Of a stretch of DNA of 64,000 nucleotides, positions 33,300 to 41,860 are shown piece by piece. Under the pieces are notes generated by a model. It had not been told where the DNA came from, searched no databases, and saw only the letters and a list, made by a program, of their open reading frames with translations. This stretch comes from Acrocarpospora macrocephala (GTDB taxonomy: Bacteria; Actinomycetota; Actinomycetes; Streptosporangiales; Streptosporangiaceae), in contig NZ_BLAE01000049.1 of NCBI RefSeq assembly GCF_009687865.1, positions 27,471 to 91,470 of the forward strand, in the 5' to 3' direction. Both the position numbers and the translations under genes were made by a program. The stretch's first letter is position 1. Each line of letters starts with the position of its first letter.

Positions 33300-35966
33300 T
33301 CACTGCCTCCGCGCCCATGGTGATGGTCTGACCGCGCTCGTGGGGTGCGGTTGCCCGGCGGCTGCTACAGGTGTGCCTCGTCCGTCCGGGGCGGGGCCGG
33401 GTGTGGAGTAGGGTGCGCGGCCGAAGCCGGATGCGACGCCCCGGGCGATACCGGCGTCGGGTGCGGCACCCCCGGGCGAGGCCGGAGCCTTGGGCGGGCC
33501 CGGGGTTGAGTGCGGCACCCCGGGCGGGGCCGGGGTCGGATACGACGCTGTGGGGGTCATCCCAGGGTGGGATGTGACGCCCTGGGCGGGGGCGGGGTTG
33601 GGTACGGTGCTGGTGGCGGCCATGCCGGAGTCGGGTGCGACCCCCTGGGTGGGGAGCGGGGTTGGGTGCGGCACCCCGGGCGAGGCCGGGGTTGAGGTGG
33701 GGTTTGTGAGTGTTCGTTGCCCGGGTCGCCCAGGTTGCTGGGATTGTCGGGGCTGCCAGGGCTGTTGGCGGGGGTTTCGGGGGTGGAGTTTGGGGTGGCG
33801 GTGGAAGCGCATCACCACGGTGCCGTTGCCCTGATCGATGATCTCGACGCGGTCGGGGTGGCGGGATTTCCATTTGTTGTCGGGGGTGCACAGGGGGGCG
33901 AGGTTGGCCAGGTCGGTGCGGCCGGCCGGGTGCCAGGGTTGGATGTGGTCGATCTCGGCCAGGTAGGCGGGGACGTCGCATCCTTCGCGGGCGCAGGTGG
34001 TGTATTGGGCGAGGATGGCTTCGCGCTGGTCGGTGGAGGCCAGGCGGCGGGTGCGGCCCAGGTCTAGGAGGGCGCCGTCGGCGTCGCGCAGGACGCGGCG
34101 TAGGTCGGCGGTGTAGGCCATGCGGCGGGCGTCGGCGGCCGGGATCGCGGTCCCGTCCTGCAGATGAGCGGGATCCTCGCATTCGCCGGTGAGGGTCTGC
34201 TCGGTGACCGCCACATGCATCACCGTCCGACGCCCGCCCTCAGACAGGCGCACGGCCAGGGCGTCGGCCATCCGCTTCCCGTGGTTGCGGGCGTCCTCGG
34301 TGCCGTTCTTGACCGCCAGCGGTTCCAGCCACGTTTTGAACTGCAGGGTCAGTTCGGGGTCGAGCAGGCCGGTGACGCGGCCCATCCCGTTCAGGGTGGC
34401 GGCGATGCTCAAATGCTGGCGCTCGGTCAACGCGGCGGAGCGGGCCAGCCGCCCGCCCGGGTCGACGGTCTCCAGGATCGCCCGACCAGCCTGGGTGACG
34501 TCTTCGACGGTGGCGGCCGGATCGGCGGCCAGGGTGAGCAGGATCGGCTCGGCCAGCCGGGTGTCGGTGTCATCCAGATGCCGGACTGCCGAGGCGACCG
34601 CGGCTGCAGCCCCGAACGGCAGAGTCCCCTCGGCCAGTTGCGCAGCCAGGTCGGGCAGCCGGGATAGTTGCTGGGCCAGGGTGACCCGTTCCCCCGCCCG
34701 GGCGGCCCTTGAGCCGGTGGCCGCGGCCAGCCACGCCCCGAGCGAACGCCGCCCGAACAACTGCTGACCTTTCCCGGCATCGGCCACGGCTAGCCGGACC
34801 GCGATCGCCGCCTCGGCCCGATCGATCGCCTGCGACAGGGCCACGATCTCGGCCATCGCCGCCTCCACATCAGACGGCACTCGCGACCCGTCGGCGGCGA
34901 TCACCCCGGCCTGGTGCAGCCACTCCCGAATCGCCGCCCCGGCCAAACCCGGATCAGGGTGATCAGAACGGCCAGGATGATCAGAACGATCGGAGCGGCC
35001 AGAGCGATCGGAGCGGCCAGAGCGATCGGAGCGGCCAGAGCGATCGGGATGATCGGGATGGTCAGGATGATCCCCAAATCCCGCATCACCACCAGCACCC
35101 TGATCGGTCCCCCGCCCACGACCGGCACCCCGATCCGCCCCCCAGGCACCCCAATCAGCCTTCTGGGCAGCGTGACCGGCCTCCCCGGCATCCCGGCCGG
35201 CCTCCCCGGCAGCGTGATCAGCTGCCCGGGCATCCCAACCAGCCGCCCAAGAAGCATGATCAGCCCCCCAGGTAGCGTGACCGGCCTCCCCCACATCCCA
35301 ACCGGCCTCCCGGACAGCGTGACCAACCTGCCGGGCATCGTCACCGGCCAGTTCGGCACGCTGACCGGTTTCCCGGGCACCCTGACCTGTCTCCCGGACA
35401 CCAGCACCGGCCCGTGGAACACACTGACCGCTCACGTGCCCGCAGCCGCAGGACTCCTGCCCGGAACCGGGCAAAGGCCGGGGGCCGCCGGAGGGCCGGA
35501 TACCAGAGGGCCGGACACCGGGCTGCTGGGCAGGGCCAAACTCGGCCGGGCTGAACTGGGCGGATCCGAACCGGGTGTTGGCGGGTTCAGCGGTGGCCCG
35601 GGCGGTACTGGGACGCACCGTTGCGAGGTGTGCCATTGCGGGGTGTGCCGTGCCAGAACGTGAGGTGCCGGAGTCGCTGCCGGGGTCGGCTGTGATGCCT
35701 CGAGCTCGGGAGGGATCCAACAGCAGGACCGCGCCACGGGAATCGCCAGGGATACGGCCGGTTTCATGTGCCCCGACATATCGCCGGGGTGCAGGTGTTC
35801 GCGCGCGCAGGACCGGCGCACCGCCGGGGCCGGCATTGAGGGAACCTCCGACGGCGGGGTCGTGCGCGGGGTCGTGACCGTCACGGTCGGCTGGAGCGCA
35901 GGAGCCCAGAGGCGGGGATGAGCGGGCACGGTGGTCGGTCAGCAGCACCGCACCCGAGGTCATCAT
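33300..35966 (-). CDS. DUF222/HNH endonuclease protein with long repetitive tails
   Basis: The 888-residue frame has a DUF222 domain at about 345-560 (REWLHQAGVIAADGSRVP... LFGRRSLGAWLAAATG). The HNH domain follows at about 640-700 (CAREGCDVPAYLAEIDHIQPW, then DLANLAPLCTPDNKWKSRHP). The third HNH position is Asn in DNKW. About 340 residues before and 170 after are low-complexity repeats: Gly/Ala/Asp-rich units, an RSGRSD array and Pro/Thr-rich C-terminal units. Actinobacterial DUF222/HNH proteins are numerous and often lie in repeat-derived or mobile DNA; cleavage activity is presumed. The start is uncertain because the N-terminal part is repetitive. Confidence 0.8.
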   Translation of the reverse strand: MMTSGAVLLTDHRARSSPPLGSCAPADRDGHDPAHDPAVGGSLNAGPGGAPVLRARTPAPRRYVGAHETGRIPGDSRGAVLLLDPSRARGITADPGSDSGTSRSGTAHPAMAHLATVRPSTARATAEPANTRFGSAQFSPAEFGPAQQPGVRPSGIRPSGGPRPLPGSGQESCGCGHVSGQCVPRAGAGVRETGQGARETGQRAELAGDDARQVGHAVREAGWDVGEAGHATWGADHASWAAGWDARAADHAAGEAGRDAGEAGHAAQKADWGAWGADRGAGRGRGTDQGAGGDAGFGDHPDHPDHPDRSGRSDRSGRSDRSGRSDRSDHPGRSDHPDPGLAGAAIREWLHQAGVIAADGSRVPSDVEAAMAEIVALSQAIDRAEAAIAVRLAVADAGKGQQLFGRRSLGAWLAAATGSRAARAGERVTLAQQLSRLPDLAAQLAEGTLPFGAAAAVASAVRHLDDTDTRLAEPILLTLAADPAATVEDVTQAGRAILETVDPGGRLARSAALTERQHLSIAATLNGMGRVTGLLDPELTLQFKTWLEPLAVKNGTEDARNHGKRMADALAVRLSEGGRRTVMHVAVTEQTLTGECEDPAHLQDGTAIPAADARRMAYTADLRRVLRDADGALLDLGRTRRLASTDQREAILAQYTTCAREGCDVPAYLAEIDHIQPWHPAGRTDLANLAPLCTPDNKWKSRHPDRVEIIDQGNGTVVMRFHRHPKLHPRNPRQQPWQPRQSQQPGRPGQRTLTNPTSTPASPGVPHPTPLPTQGVAPDSGMAATSTVPNPAPAQGVTSHPGMTPTASYPTPAPPGVPHSTPGPPKAPASPGGAAPDAGIARGVASGFGRAPYSTPGPAPDGRGTPVAAAGQPHPTSAVRPSPWARRQ
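34988..35048. repeat. 18-bp tandem repeat, about 3.4 units, inside the HNH gene
   Basis: The unit GATCGGAGCGGCCAGAGC repeats with no visible change and encodes the RSGRSD array of the HNH protein on the minus strand. Variable copy number by slippage would change protein length in steps of six residues without frameshift. Confidence 0.85.
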
Positions 35967-36179
35967 CCCGGATCACCTCCCCTCGTGGACCGACCGGCCG
36001 ACCCACCGCCAGGATATCGCTCACGCGTTCGATTAGCAACTCTATGTAGTCACTTATGTGCGAATTGTCGCGATGGGAGGGCATGAGCGCGGCAGCGATG
36101 ATGTCACCGATCTTCCATGGACATTCGCTGATGTTCCGCAACACCTCCGACCCATCGGTGATCTGTCTCGCGAGCACCG

Positions 36180-36285
36180 TCACCGGCCTGTTGAGCACGC
36201 TGGCCGGTCACGTGCCCACTGCCGCAGGACTCGTGCCCAACTCCAGGCGACGGCCAGTGGCCCGCCGGAAGGCCGGATACCAGTG
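36180..36285 (-). pseudogene. Decayed duplicate of part of the DUF222/HNH gene
   Basis: About 70 bp ending at 36282 match 35436-35505 of the HNH gene at a constant offset near 776, with scattered substitutions; weaker similarity extends upstream to about 36130. In the gene this stretch encodes the SGIRPSGGPRPLPGSGQE region. There is no open frame of useful length, so this is a remnant left by tandem duplication or rearrangement. Confidence 0.6.
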
Positions 36286-36334
36286 AACCCATCGTGAGCT
36301 GCGCGTTCGCACGCTCGGCGAAGGGCGCCCATCG

Positions 36335-36610
36335 CGGGAGTCCTCTGTTTCTCCTCGGGCCCCGCCCGCTGCCAACGCCGTGGCACCCGCACGAAAGCCA
36401 TGGCGCGGGGGTTCCTCACCCATCCAGCCCGTTTGTTTCCCTCGGGCTCCGCCCGCCCCCGCCGTCGCCATGTTCGCGGTTCTCCCAACCCACCCAGCCC
36501 TCTTGATTCCCCTCTGGCTCCGCCCGAGCCCGCCAGTACCGTTGTGGCCTCGGAGCGACAGCCCTGGCACGGTGGATCGCCCTCCGGCTCCGCCTGACCT
36601 CGCCATCCGT
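36335..36610. repeat. Four copies of the dispersed short repeat (right cluster)
   Basis: Degenerate copies of CTCCTCGGGCTCCGCCCG with flanking CCACCCAGCCC and GCCAACGCCGTGGC sequence occur about 70-87 bp apart (core positions near 36354, 36441, 36512 and 36582). They match the cluster at 32936-33115. The 385 bp from 36293 to 36677 holds only these repeats and no supportable gene. Confidence 0.65.
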
Positions 36611-36677
36611 GGCTTCCTGACACCGGGCGACATCGACGCTCTCGGCACCCCTTGGGCTGTCGGGCTTTCGGTGACGG

Positions 36678-37955
36678 TCAGCGGCCAGCGGCGTCGGGGG
36701 TGATCGTTCGGCGGAAAACGCGCTTGGTCGCGCGGGTGGGAAGGATGCGTTCGGTCAAGCCCTGTCGTTTGGCGACCAGACGGGTGACCAGGAGGGCCAG
36801 GCCTACGCCGAGGAGGCTGAGTGTGCCGGTCGCGAGGACGGCGATTCGGGGTCCGGCCAGTTCGGATAGCCAGCCGACCAGGGGGGCGCCGATGGGGGCG
36901 CCGCCGGTGAAGACCAGGATGTAGATTCCCATGACTCGGCCGCGCATGGCGTGGGAGGCGCCCATCTGCACGGTGGCGTTGGCGGTCGTGTTCACGGTGA
37001 TCATGGCCATGCCCGCGGGAACCAGCAGGAGCAGGAATGTGAGGTAGCCGGGGGCAAATGCCGCCATCATCTGAAATATCCCGAAGAAGGCCGCGCCCAG
37101 AAGCAGGTATCGGCGCCTCGGCTTGATTTGCCGCGCTGCCAGCAACGCGCCGCTCAGCGCTCCGATGGCGAGCGCGCTCGACGCGATCCCGAACGCGGAC
37201 GAACCCGCGTTGTAGACGTTGGTCGCCATCAACGCGATGGCCGTCGAGAAGCTCTGCGCGAAGACCGCCACGAACGCCACGATCAGGATCGGCAGTAGCA
37301 GTTCAGGCCGTCTGCCGACATACCGCAGCCCTTCCCGAAGCTGTCCCTTCGCCCGGGGTACCCGCTCAGGTGTGCGGAGCTCGCTCTTCCGCATGAGCAG
37401 CAGCCCGGCGATCACCGCCCCGAACGTCAGTGCGTTCAGCATGAAGATCGGCCCGGTGCTCAGCACGGCGATCAGCACACCCGCCAGCGCGGGTCCCACG
37501 ACCCTGGCCAGGTTGAAAGTGGAACTGTTCAGCGCGATCGCGTTCGGCAGATCGTCGCGGCCGACCATCTCCACCACGAACGCCTGCCTGGTCGGCACCT
37601 CCACACAGGCCAACGAACCCAGCAGGAACGCCATCACGAACACATGCCACACCTGTACGGCACCGCTCACGATGAGCACACCCATCGCCAGCGCCAGCAA
37701 CCCCATAAGCGAGTCCGCCACCACCAGCAACCGGCGCTTCGGATAACGGTCGGCCAGCACGCCGCCCCACAATCCGAACAACATCATCGGCAGGAACTGA
37801 AGCGCCACGGTGATCCCAAGCGCCGTCCCGCTACCCCCGGTCAAACTCAGGACCAGCCAGTCCTGAGCGGTCCGCTGCATCCAGGTCCCTACATTGGACA
37901 CGACACCACCGGCCGCGAAAAGCCGGTAGTTGTAGTTCCGCAGCGACCTGAACAT
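36678..37955 (-). CDS. MFS transporter (EntS/MFS_3 type)
   Basis: From ATG 37955 the product is 425 residues with 12 TM helices, the normal length for this family. Family features are the start FRSLRNYNYRLFAAGGVVSNVGTWMQRTAQDWLVL, the TM2-3 loop motif GGVLADRYPKRRLL, and VEMVGRDDLPNAIALNSSTFNLARVVGPALAG in TM5. The frame remains open another 600 bases upstream (see 37956-38557). A MarR gene lies upstream on the same strand, separated by a hairpin terminator. The substrate is probably a drug or siderophore-like compound. Confidence 0.88.
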   Translation of the reverse strand: MFRSLRNYNYRLFAAGGVVSNVGTWMQRTAQDWLVLSLTGGSGTALGITVALQFLPMMLFGLWGGVLADRYPKRRLLVVADSLMGLLALAMGVLIVSGAVQVWHVFVMAFLLGSLACVEVPTRQAFVVEMVGRDDLPNAIALNSSTFNLARVVGPALAGVLIAVLSTGPIFMLNALTFGAVIAGLLLMRKSELRTPERVPRAKGQLREGLRYVGRRPELLLPILIVAFVAVFAQSFSTAIALMATNVYNAGSSAFGIASSALAIGALSGALLAARQIKPRRRYLLLGAAFFGIFQMMAAFAPGYLTFLLLLVPAGMAMITVNTTANATVQMGASHAMRGRVMGIYILVFTGGAPIGAPLVGWLSELAGPRIAVLATGTLSLLGVGLALLVTRLVAKRQGLTERILPTRATKRVFRRTITPDAAGR

Positions 37956-38279
37956 TCCCCCGCGAACCACCGCCTTCTCAACTGGTACGGACGCCACTTC
38001 GTCGGCAACGGAATCGGGAGTCGCGGGCGAGTCTGCCAGCGGGCTGATGGGCTGAAAAGCCACTTCAGTGACGTCGGCCTTGGGCTCGGACGCCGTTTCT
38101 TCGGCATCCGGATCAGGGTCTGCACGCGCTGGCCGTGGACGATCTGACGACGTAGCGGCTGGAGGGATTACGCCAGTGGTATCGGCCGTCTCGCGCCCTC
38201 CGTCGTCGATAGCCGAGTCGGCGTCGGCAATTGGGGCCGACTGCGAGCGACTCACAGAGTGGGTGAGCCGAACAACCGC

Positions 38280-38500
38280 ACCACCAACATCAGCCACGCC
38301 AGCAACATCAATCCCCGACCGAGACACCGCCTCCTCACCAACCAGACCGGCTTCGGCGGCCGTAGCCGAGCGCGAGCAACCCAAAGGGAGGCTGGGTGGG
38401 ACAACCGCACCAGCATCAACCGCCGACCGAGACACCGCCTCCTCACCAACCAGACCAGCCTCGGCGGTCACAGCCGAGCGCGAACGACCCAAAGGGAGGG
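38280..38500. repeat. 108-bp tandem duplication
   Basis: GACCGAGACACCGCCTCCTC occurs at 38317 and again at 38425. Flanking bases on both sides also match with a few differences, giving two units of 108 bp. Confidence 0.85.
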
Positions 38501-38525
38501 TGGGTGGGAGAACCACCTCAGTAGG

Positions 38526-38550
38526 TGGGGCTCCGGTTAGGGGAGCCCCA
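38526..38550 (-). terminator. Hairpin terminator after MarR gene
   Basis: A 9-bp stem, TGGGGCTCC (38526-38534) paired with 38542-38550, with a 7-base loop, lies 8 bp beyond the MarR stop. It suggests the MFS gene has its own promoter or is read only by leak-through. Confidence 0.65.
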
Positions 38551-38557
38551 GGGGTGG

Positions 38558-39019
38558 TTAGGTTGTGGAGAGTTTTTCCAGGATGGGGGCGGCTGCTCGG
38601 AGGGTTGCTCGTTCCTCGGGGGTGAGGTCCTTGAGGCGTTGGGCCAGCCAGGCTTCCTTGAGGCGGCGTTCCTCCTTCAGCAGGGCGATGCCCGCTGGGG
38701 TGACGGTGATCGAGACCTGGCGGCGGTCCGTTGAGTGCGGGGTGCGGGCCAGTAGGCCCCGTTCCTCCAGGTTGGCGATCACGCGGGTCATCGAGGGAGG
38801 TTGCACCTTCTCGTGCTCGGCCAGCTCGCCAGGCGTCATCGCGGTGTGGCGTTCTACAGCGGCCAGGGTCGCGAGCTGCGTGGGGGTCAGCGAGTGGCCC
38901 GTGCCCTGCTTGCGCAGGCGCCGGTTCAGGCGGGCGAGGGACACGCGGAGCGCGGACGCCAGACCTGCGTCGCTGCGGAGGTTCGCAGCCGACGCTGTCT
39001 TCTGAGGATTCGTTAGCAT
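38558..39019 (-). CDS. MarR-family transcriptional regulator
   Basis: The 153-residue protein has a MarR winged helix: SLTPTQLATLAAVERHTAMTPGELAEHEKVQPPSMTRVIANLEERGLLAR, then the wing TPHSTDRRQVSITVTPAG with the conserved D-R-R. It probably controls the MFS gene downstream and itself through the palindrome that overlaps its start (39012-39039). A -10-like TATAGT lies about 20 bp upstream of the ATG, with GAGG 9 bases before it. Confidence 0.9.
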   Translation of the reverse strand: MLTNPQKTASAANLRSDAGLASALRVSLARLNRRLRKQGTGHSLTPTQLATLAAVERHTAMTPGELAEHEKVQPPSMTRVIANLEERGLLARTPHSTDRRQVSITVTPAGIALLKEERRLKEAWLAQRLKDLTPEERATLRAAAPILEKLSTT

Positions 39020-39039
39020 AAGTCATTACCTCTGCTAAC
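39012..39039. promoter_or_regulatory. Inverted repeat GTTAGCA-N14-TGCTAAC at MarR start
   Basis: Perfect 7-bp arms lie at 39012-39018 and 39033-39039, spanning the start codon and the sequence between it and a -10-like TATAGT on the minus strand. Binding here would block transcription and initiation, the usual autoregulatory layout of MarR genes. Confidence 0.6.
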
Positions 39040-39099
39040 TATATACGACATCGTGATATTCCTCCATGGCGGGGGCTCGCTTGCTCCCATACTCGCTTG

Positions 39100-39124
39100 C
39101 TCCCGTACCTTCCCCGTACGGGAG
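39100..39124 (-). terminator. Hairpin after FnIII-CBM2 gene
   Basis: CTCCCGTAC (39100-39108) pairs with GTACGGGAG (39116-39124) around a 7-base loop, 27 bp downstream of the stop at 39151. A 15-bp direct repeat CTCGCTTGCTCCC(A/G)T overlaps its left side. Confidence 0.6.
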
Positions 39125-39150
39125 GCCAAAGATACGACGAGTGGAACCGA

Positions 39151-39807
39151 TCAGGGAGAGCTGCAGGTGTAGCCGCTCGGCAGGGACGCGTTGCCGTTGG
39201 GACGACTGCCCTGGAACCCGAAGGTGGCGCTGGCCCCCGGGCCGAGGTTGCCGTTGTGGCTCTTGGCCGTCACCGTCTGCCCGCTCTGGGTGAAAATGGC
39301 GTTCCACCCGGCGATCGTGTGCCCGGCCGGAAGGTTGAAGGTCACCGTCCACGAGCTGATCGCCGAGCTGCCCGCCGTGACCGTAACCGGCTGGATCACG
39401 TATCCCGTGCTCCACTGGCTCTGGGTGGTGGCCACGACCGTACAGGCACCGCCGCCGGTCGTGGTGAAGGTCACCAGTGCGGAGTTACCAGACAGGTTAC
39501 CCGCGCCGTCACGTGCCCGGACATAGACCTGGTACTGGGTGTTGGCCGTCAGCCCGGTCAGCGTGATCGAGTTGGTCGTCGGCGAACCAAGCTGCGGGTC
39601 GGTCGCACCCTGCTCGCGATACACGTTGTAACCAGCCAGACCCGAACCGCCGGTATCCGTGGACGGCCCCCACGACAGGGTCGCGCCCGAAGAGGTCACG
39701 TTGGAGGCGGTAGGCGTACCAGGAGTGGTCGGCGGAGTCATGTCGGTGCTGGTGCCGAGCACGGCGACCAGCGTGCCCGCCCGAAGGCGGGAGTGCGATG
39801 TGGCCAT
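39151..39807 (-). CDS. FnIII-CBM2 protein lacking a catalytic domain
   Basis: The 218-residue product has about 25 N-terminal residues, one FnIII domain (TPPTTPGTPTASNVTSSG to LVTFTT) and a family 2 carbohydrate-binding module (CTVVATTQSQWSTGYVIQP to SGYTCSSP with the paired terminal Cys and surface Trp residues). The FnIII is almost identical to those of the adjacent xylanase, so it arose by duplication of that gene's 3' part. The N-terminus (MATSHSRLRAGTLVAVLG) is a poor signal peptide, so export is doubtful. GGAGGTGGCC precedes the ATG. It may bind cellulose without hydrolysis or be a degrading copy. Confidence 0.78.
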   Translation of the reverse strand: MATSHSRLRAGTLVAVLGTSTDMTPPTTPGTPTASNVTSSGATLSWGPSTDTGGSGLAGYNVYREQGATDPQLGSPTTNSITLTGLTANTQYQVYVRARDGAGNLSGNSALVTFTTTGGGACTVVATTQSQWSTGYVIQPVTVTAGSSAISSWTVTFNLPAGHTIAGWNAIFTQSGQTVTAKSHNGNLGPGASATFGFQGSRPNGNASLPSGYTCSSP

Positions 39808-39830
39808 GGCCACCTCCAGTGGAAGCGAAA

Positions 39831-39860
39831 GCGGGGTCGTGCCGGTGAGCACGACCCCGC
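39831..39860 (-). terminator. Hairpin between xylanase and FnIII-CBM2 genes
   Basis: A 12-bp perfect stem, GCGGGGTCGTGC (39831-39842) with 39849-39860, has a 6-base loop and begins 15 bp after the xylanase stop. It probably ends the xylanase transcript before the downstream copy. Confidence 0.75.
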
Positions 39861-39875
39861 CTCAGTTCACGGATT

Positions 39876-41846
39876 TCACGGAGTGGTGCAGGTGTAGCCG
39901 GTCGGCAGCGCGGTGTTGCCGTTGGGACGGGCGCCCTGGAAGCCGAAGTTGCCGCTGCCACCCGCCGGGAGGTTGCCGTTGTGACCGACGTTCTTGGCGG
40001 TCACGGTCTGGCCGCTGACGGTCAGCACGGTGTTCCACGAACCGGAGATGGTGTGACCGGCCGGGAGGGTGAACGTGACGGTCCACGAGGTGATCGGTGC
40101 GCCACCGGCCGTCACCGTGACCGGCTGGATCACATACCCGTTGTTCCAGGTGTTCTGGGTGGTGGCCACGACAGTGCAGGCACCGCCGGTACCGCCACCG
40201 GTGGTGGTGAAGGTGACCAGTGCGGAGTTGCCGGACAGGTTGCCCGCGCCATCACGGGCCCGAACGTACACCTGGTATTGGGTGTTGGCGGTCAGCCCGG
40301 TGAGGGTGATCGAGTTGGTCGTCGGCGAACCCAGTTGCGGGTCGGTCGCACCCTGCTCGCGGTAGACGTTGTAGCCGGCCAGGCCAGAACCGCCGGTGTC
40401 GGTGGATGCCGTCCAGGTCAGCGTCGCGCCCGAAGAGGTCACGTTGGTGGCGGTAGGCGTACCAGGAGTGGTCGGCGGAGTCGTGTCGGTGCCGCCGCCG
40501 GTGGTGGTGGTGAAGGTGACCAGCGCGGAGTTGCCGGACAGGTTGCCCGCGCCGTCACGTGCCCGGACATAGACCTGGTACTGGGTGTTGGCGGTCAACC
40601 CGGTCAGCGTGATCGAGTTGGTCGTCGAGGTGCCCAGCTGCGGATCGGTCGCACCCTGCTCACGGTAGACGTTGTAGCCAGCCAGGCCAGAACCGCCGGT
40701 GTCGGTGGATGCCGTCCAGGTCAGCGTCGCGCCCGAAGAGGTCACGTTGGAGGCGGTAGGCGTACCAGGAGTGGTCGGCGGAGTCGTGTCGTTGGTCGGT
40801 GTGCCGCCGTCGAGGGCGTTGTGCACCGCCGTGTACGCGGGTTTGATCGCGTAGTTGTTGTCGTAGATCAGCGCGAAGCCCTCACCGCTGAAGGTGTCCG
40901 GCACCCACGAGTACTTGTCGGTGAAGCCCCAGATCGTCACGCCGGCGCAGGCGGTGACCGCGTTGCAGGCGTTGATGACGTTCGTGTAGTACTGGGCCTG
41001 CGTGGTGTCCTTGGCCGCGGTACGCGGGGTCTGCATGCGGACGTCCAGCTCGGTGACCCTGACCTGGACGCCGAGGTTGGCGAAGCGCTGCATGTTCTGC
41101 TGGATGTCGTTCGGGAAGCCGAACTGGATGGCCAGGTGCCCCTGGAAGCCGACACAGTCGACGGGCACGTTCTGCGCGCGCAGCGACTGCACCAGGTTGA
41201 ACATGGCGGTGCTCTTGGCGTTGATGCCTTCGACGTTGTAGTCGTTGATGCACAGGCGCGCGTTCGGGTCGGCGGCGCGGGCGGCGCGGAAGGCGTCGGC
41301 GATGTAGCTCTGGCCCAGCGTGTTGAACCAGAATGACTGCCGGAAGGTGCCGTCCTCGTTGAAGGCCTCGTTCACGACGTCCCAGGAGACCACGGTCGCG
41401 TTGTTCGCGTACCGGCCGACGACCGTGGCGATGTGCTCGTTCATGGCGGCACGCATGTTGGTGGCGCTCAGACCCTGTACCCAGCCGGGCGTCTGACTGT
41501 GCCACACCAGCGTGTGCCCATGCACCTGCTGGTTGTTCTGGGTGGCAAAGTTGACGATCTGGTCGGCCCCGGTGAAGGTGTACTGGTTGTCGTTCGGCTC
41601 GGTCGACTCCCACTTCATCGCGTTTTCGGCCGTGATCTGGCTGAACTCCGTGGACGCGATATTCCGATAAGCCGTCTCGTTGGCGAGCGGGCTGGTGGCG
41701 ATCGCAGCGCCGATGAACTTGCCCCGTTCTTCGGCATGCATACGCAGGGTCCCGTCCGCGTGGGCGGGTGTGGCGATGAGAACGCTTGCCGCAGCCGACG
41801 CCACCGCGCAGACCACCGCGAGAGATCGCCATTTCAAGGAAGGCAC
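39876..41846 (-). CDS. Secreted GH10 endo-1,4-beta-xylanase with two FnIII domains and CBM2
   Basis: The 656-residue enzyme has a signal peptide (1-30, ending PAHA) and a GH10 barrel (31-345) with acid/base E160 in WDVVNEAFNED and nucleophile E266 in RVTELDVR. Two near-identical FnIII domains (about 355-447 and 455-545) and a C-terminal CBM2 (about 552-656) follow. It cleaves xylan backbones outside the cell while the CBM binds cellulose or xylan. GTG 41846 has AGGAG upstream. Two GAAA/TTTC palindromes upstream suggest repression by a LacI-type xylan regulator. A terminator follows. Confidence 0.95.
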   Translation of the reverse strand: MPSLKWRSLAVVCAVASAAASVLIATPAHADGTLRMHAEERGKFIGAAIATSPLANETAYRNIASTEFSQITAENAMKWESTEPNDNQYTFTGADQIVNFATQNNQQVHGHTLVWHSQTPGWVQGLSATNMRAAMNEHIATVVGRYANNATVVSWDVVNEAFNEDGTFRQSFWFNTLGQSYIADAFRAARAADPNARLCINDYNVEGINAKSTAMFNLVQSLRAQNVPVDCVGFQGHLAIQFGFPNDIQQNMQRFANLGVQVRVTELDVRMQTPRTAAKDTTQAQYYTNVINACNAVTACAGVTIWGFTDKYSWVPDTFSGEGFALIYDNNYAIKPAYTAVHNALDGGTPTNDTTPPTTPGTPTASNVTSSGATLTWTASTDTGGSGLAGYNVYREQGATDPQLGTSTTNSITLTGLTANTQYQVYVRARDGAGNLSGNSALVTFTTTTGGGTDTTPPTTPGTPTATNVTSSGATLTWTASTDTGGSGLAGYNVYREQGATDPQLGSPTTNSITLTGLTANTQYQVYVRARDGAGNLSGNSALVTFTTTGGGTGGACTVVATTQNTWNNGYVIQPVTVTAGGAPITSWTVTFTLPAGHTISGSWNTVLTVSGQTVTAKNVGHNGNLPAGGSGNFGFQGARPNGNTALPTGYTCTTP

Positions 41847-41860
41847 AGGATCTCCTCTTC

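Larger units (their letters stand above)
37956..38557 (-). other. Open region upstream of MFS gene, with 108-bp tandem duplication
   Basis: This 602-bp gap between marR-like and MFS genes has no stop in the MFS frame. It could encode a 150-190 residue Ala/Val/Ser-rich N-terminal extension, or be untranslated. A 108-bp (36-codon) unit is duplicated at about 38280-38500, repeating GLVGEEAVSRS in the hypothetical peptide. No other gene is seen. Confidence 0.5.

Noticed and set aside
34914..35663. Plus-strand frame with Leu/Gly/Pro periodic repeats that looks like a beta-helix protein
   Set aside because: The periodicity comes from DNA repeats in the HNH gene; every frame there shows repeats, and only the minus frame continues into recognised DUF222 and HNH domains.
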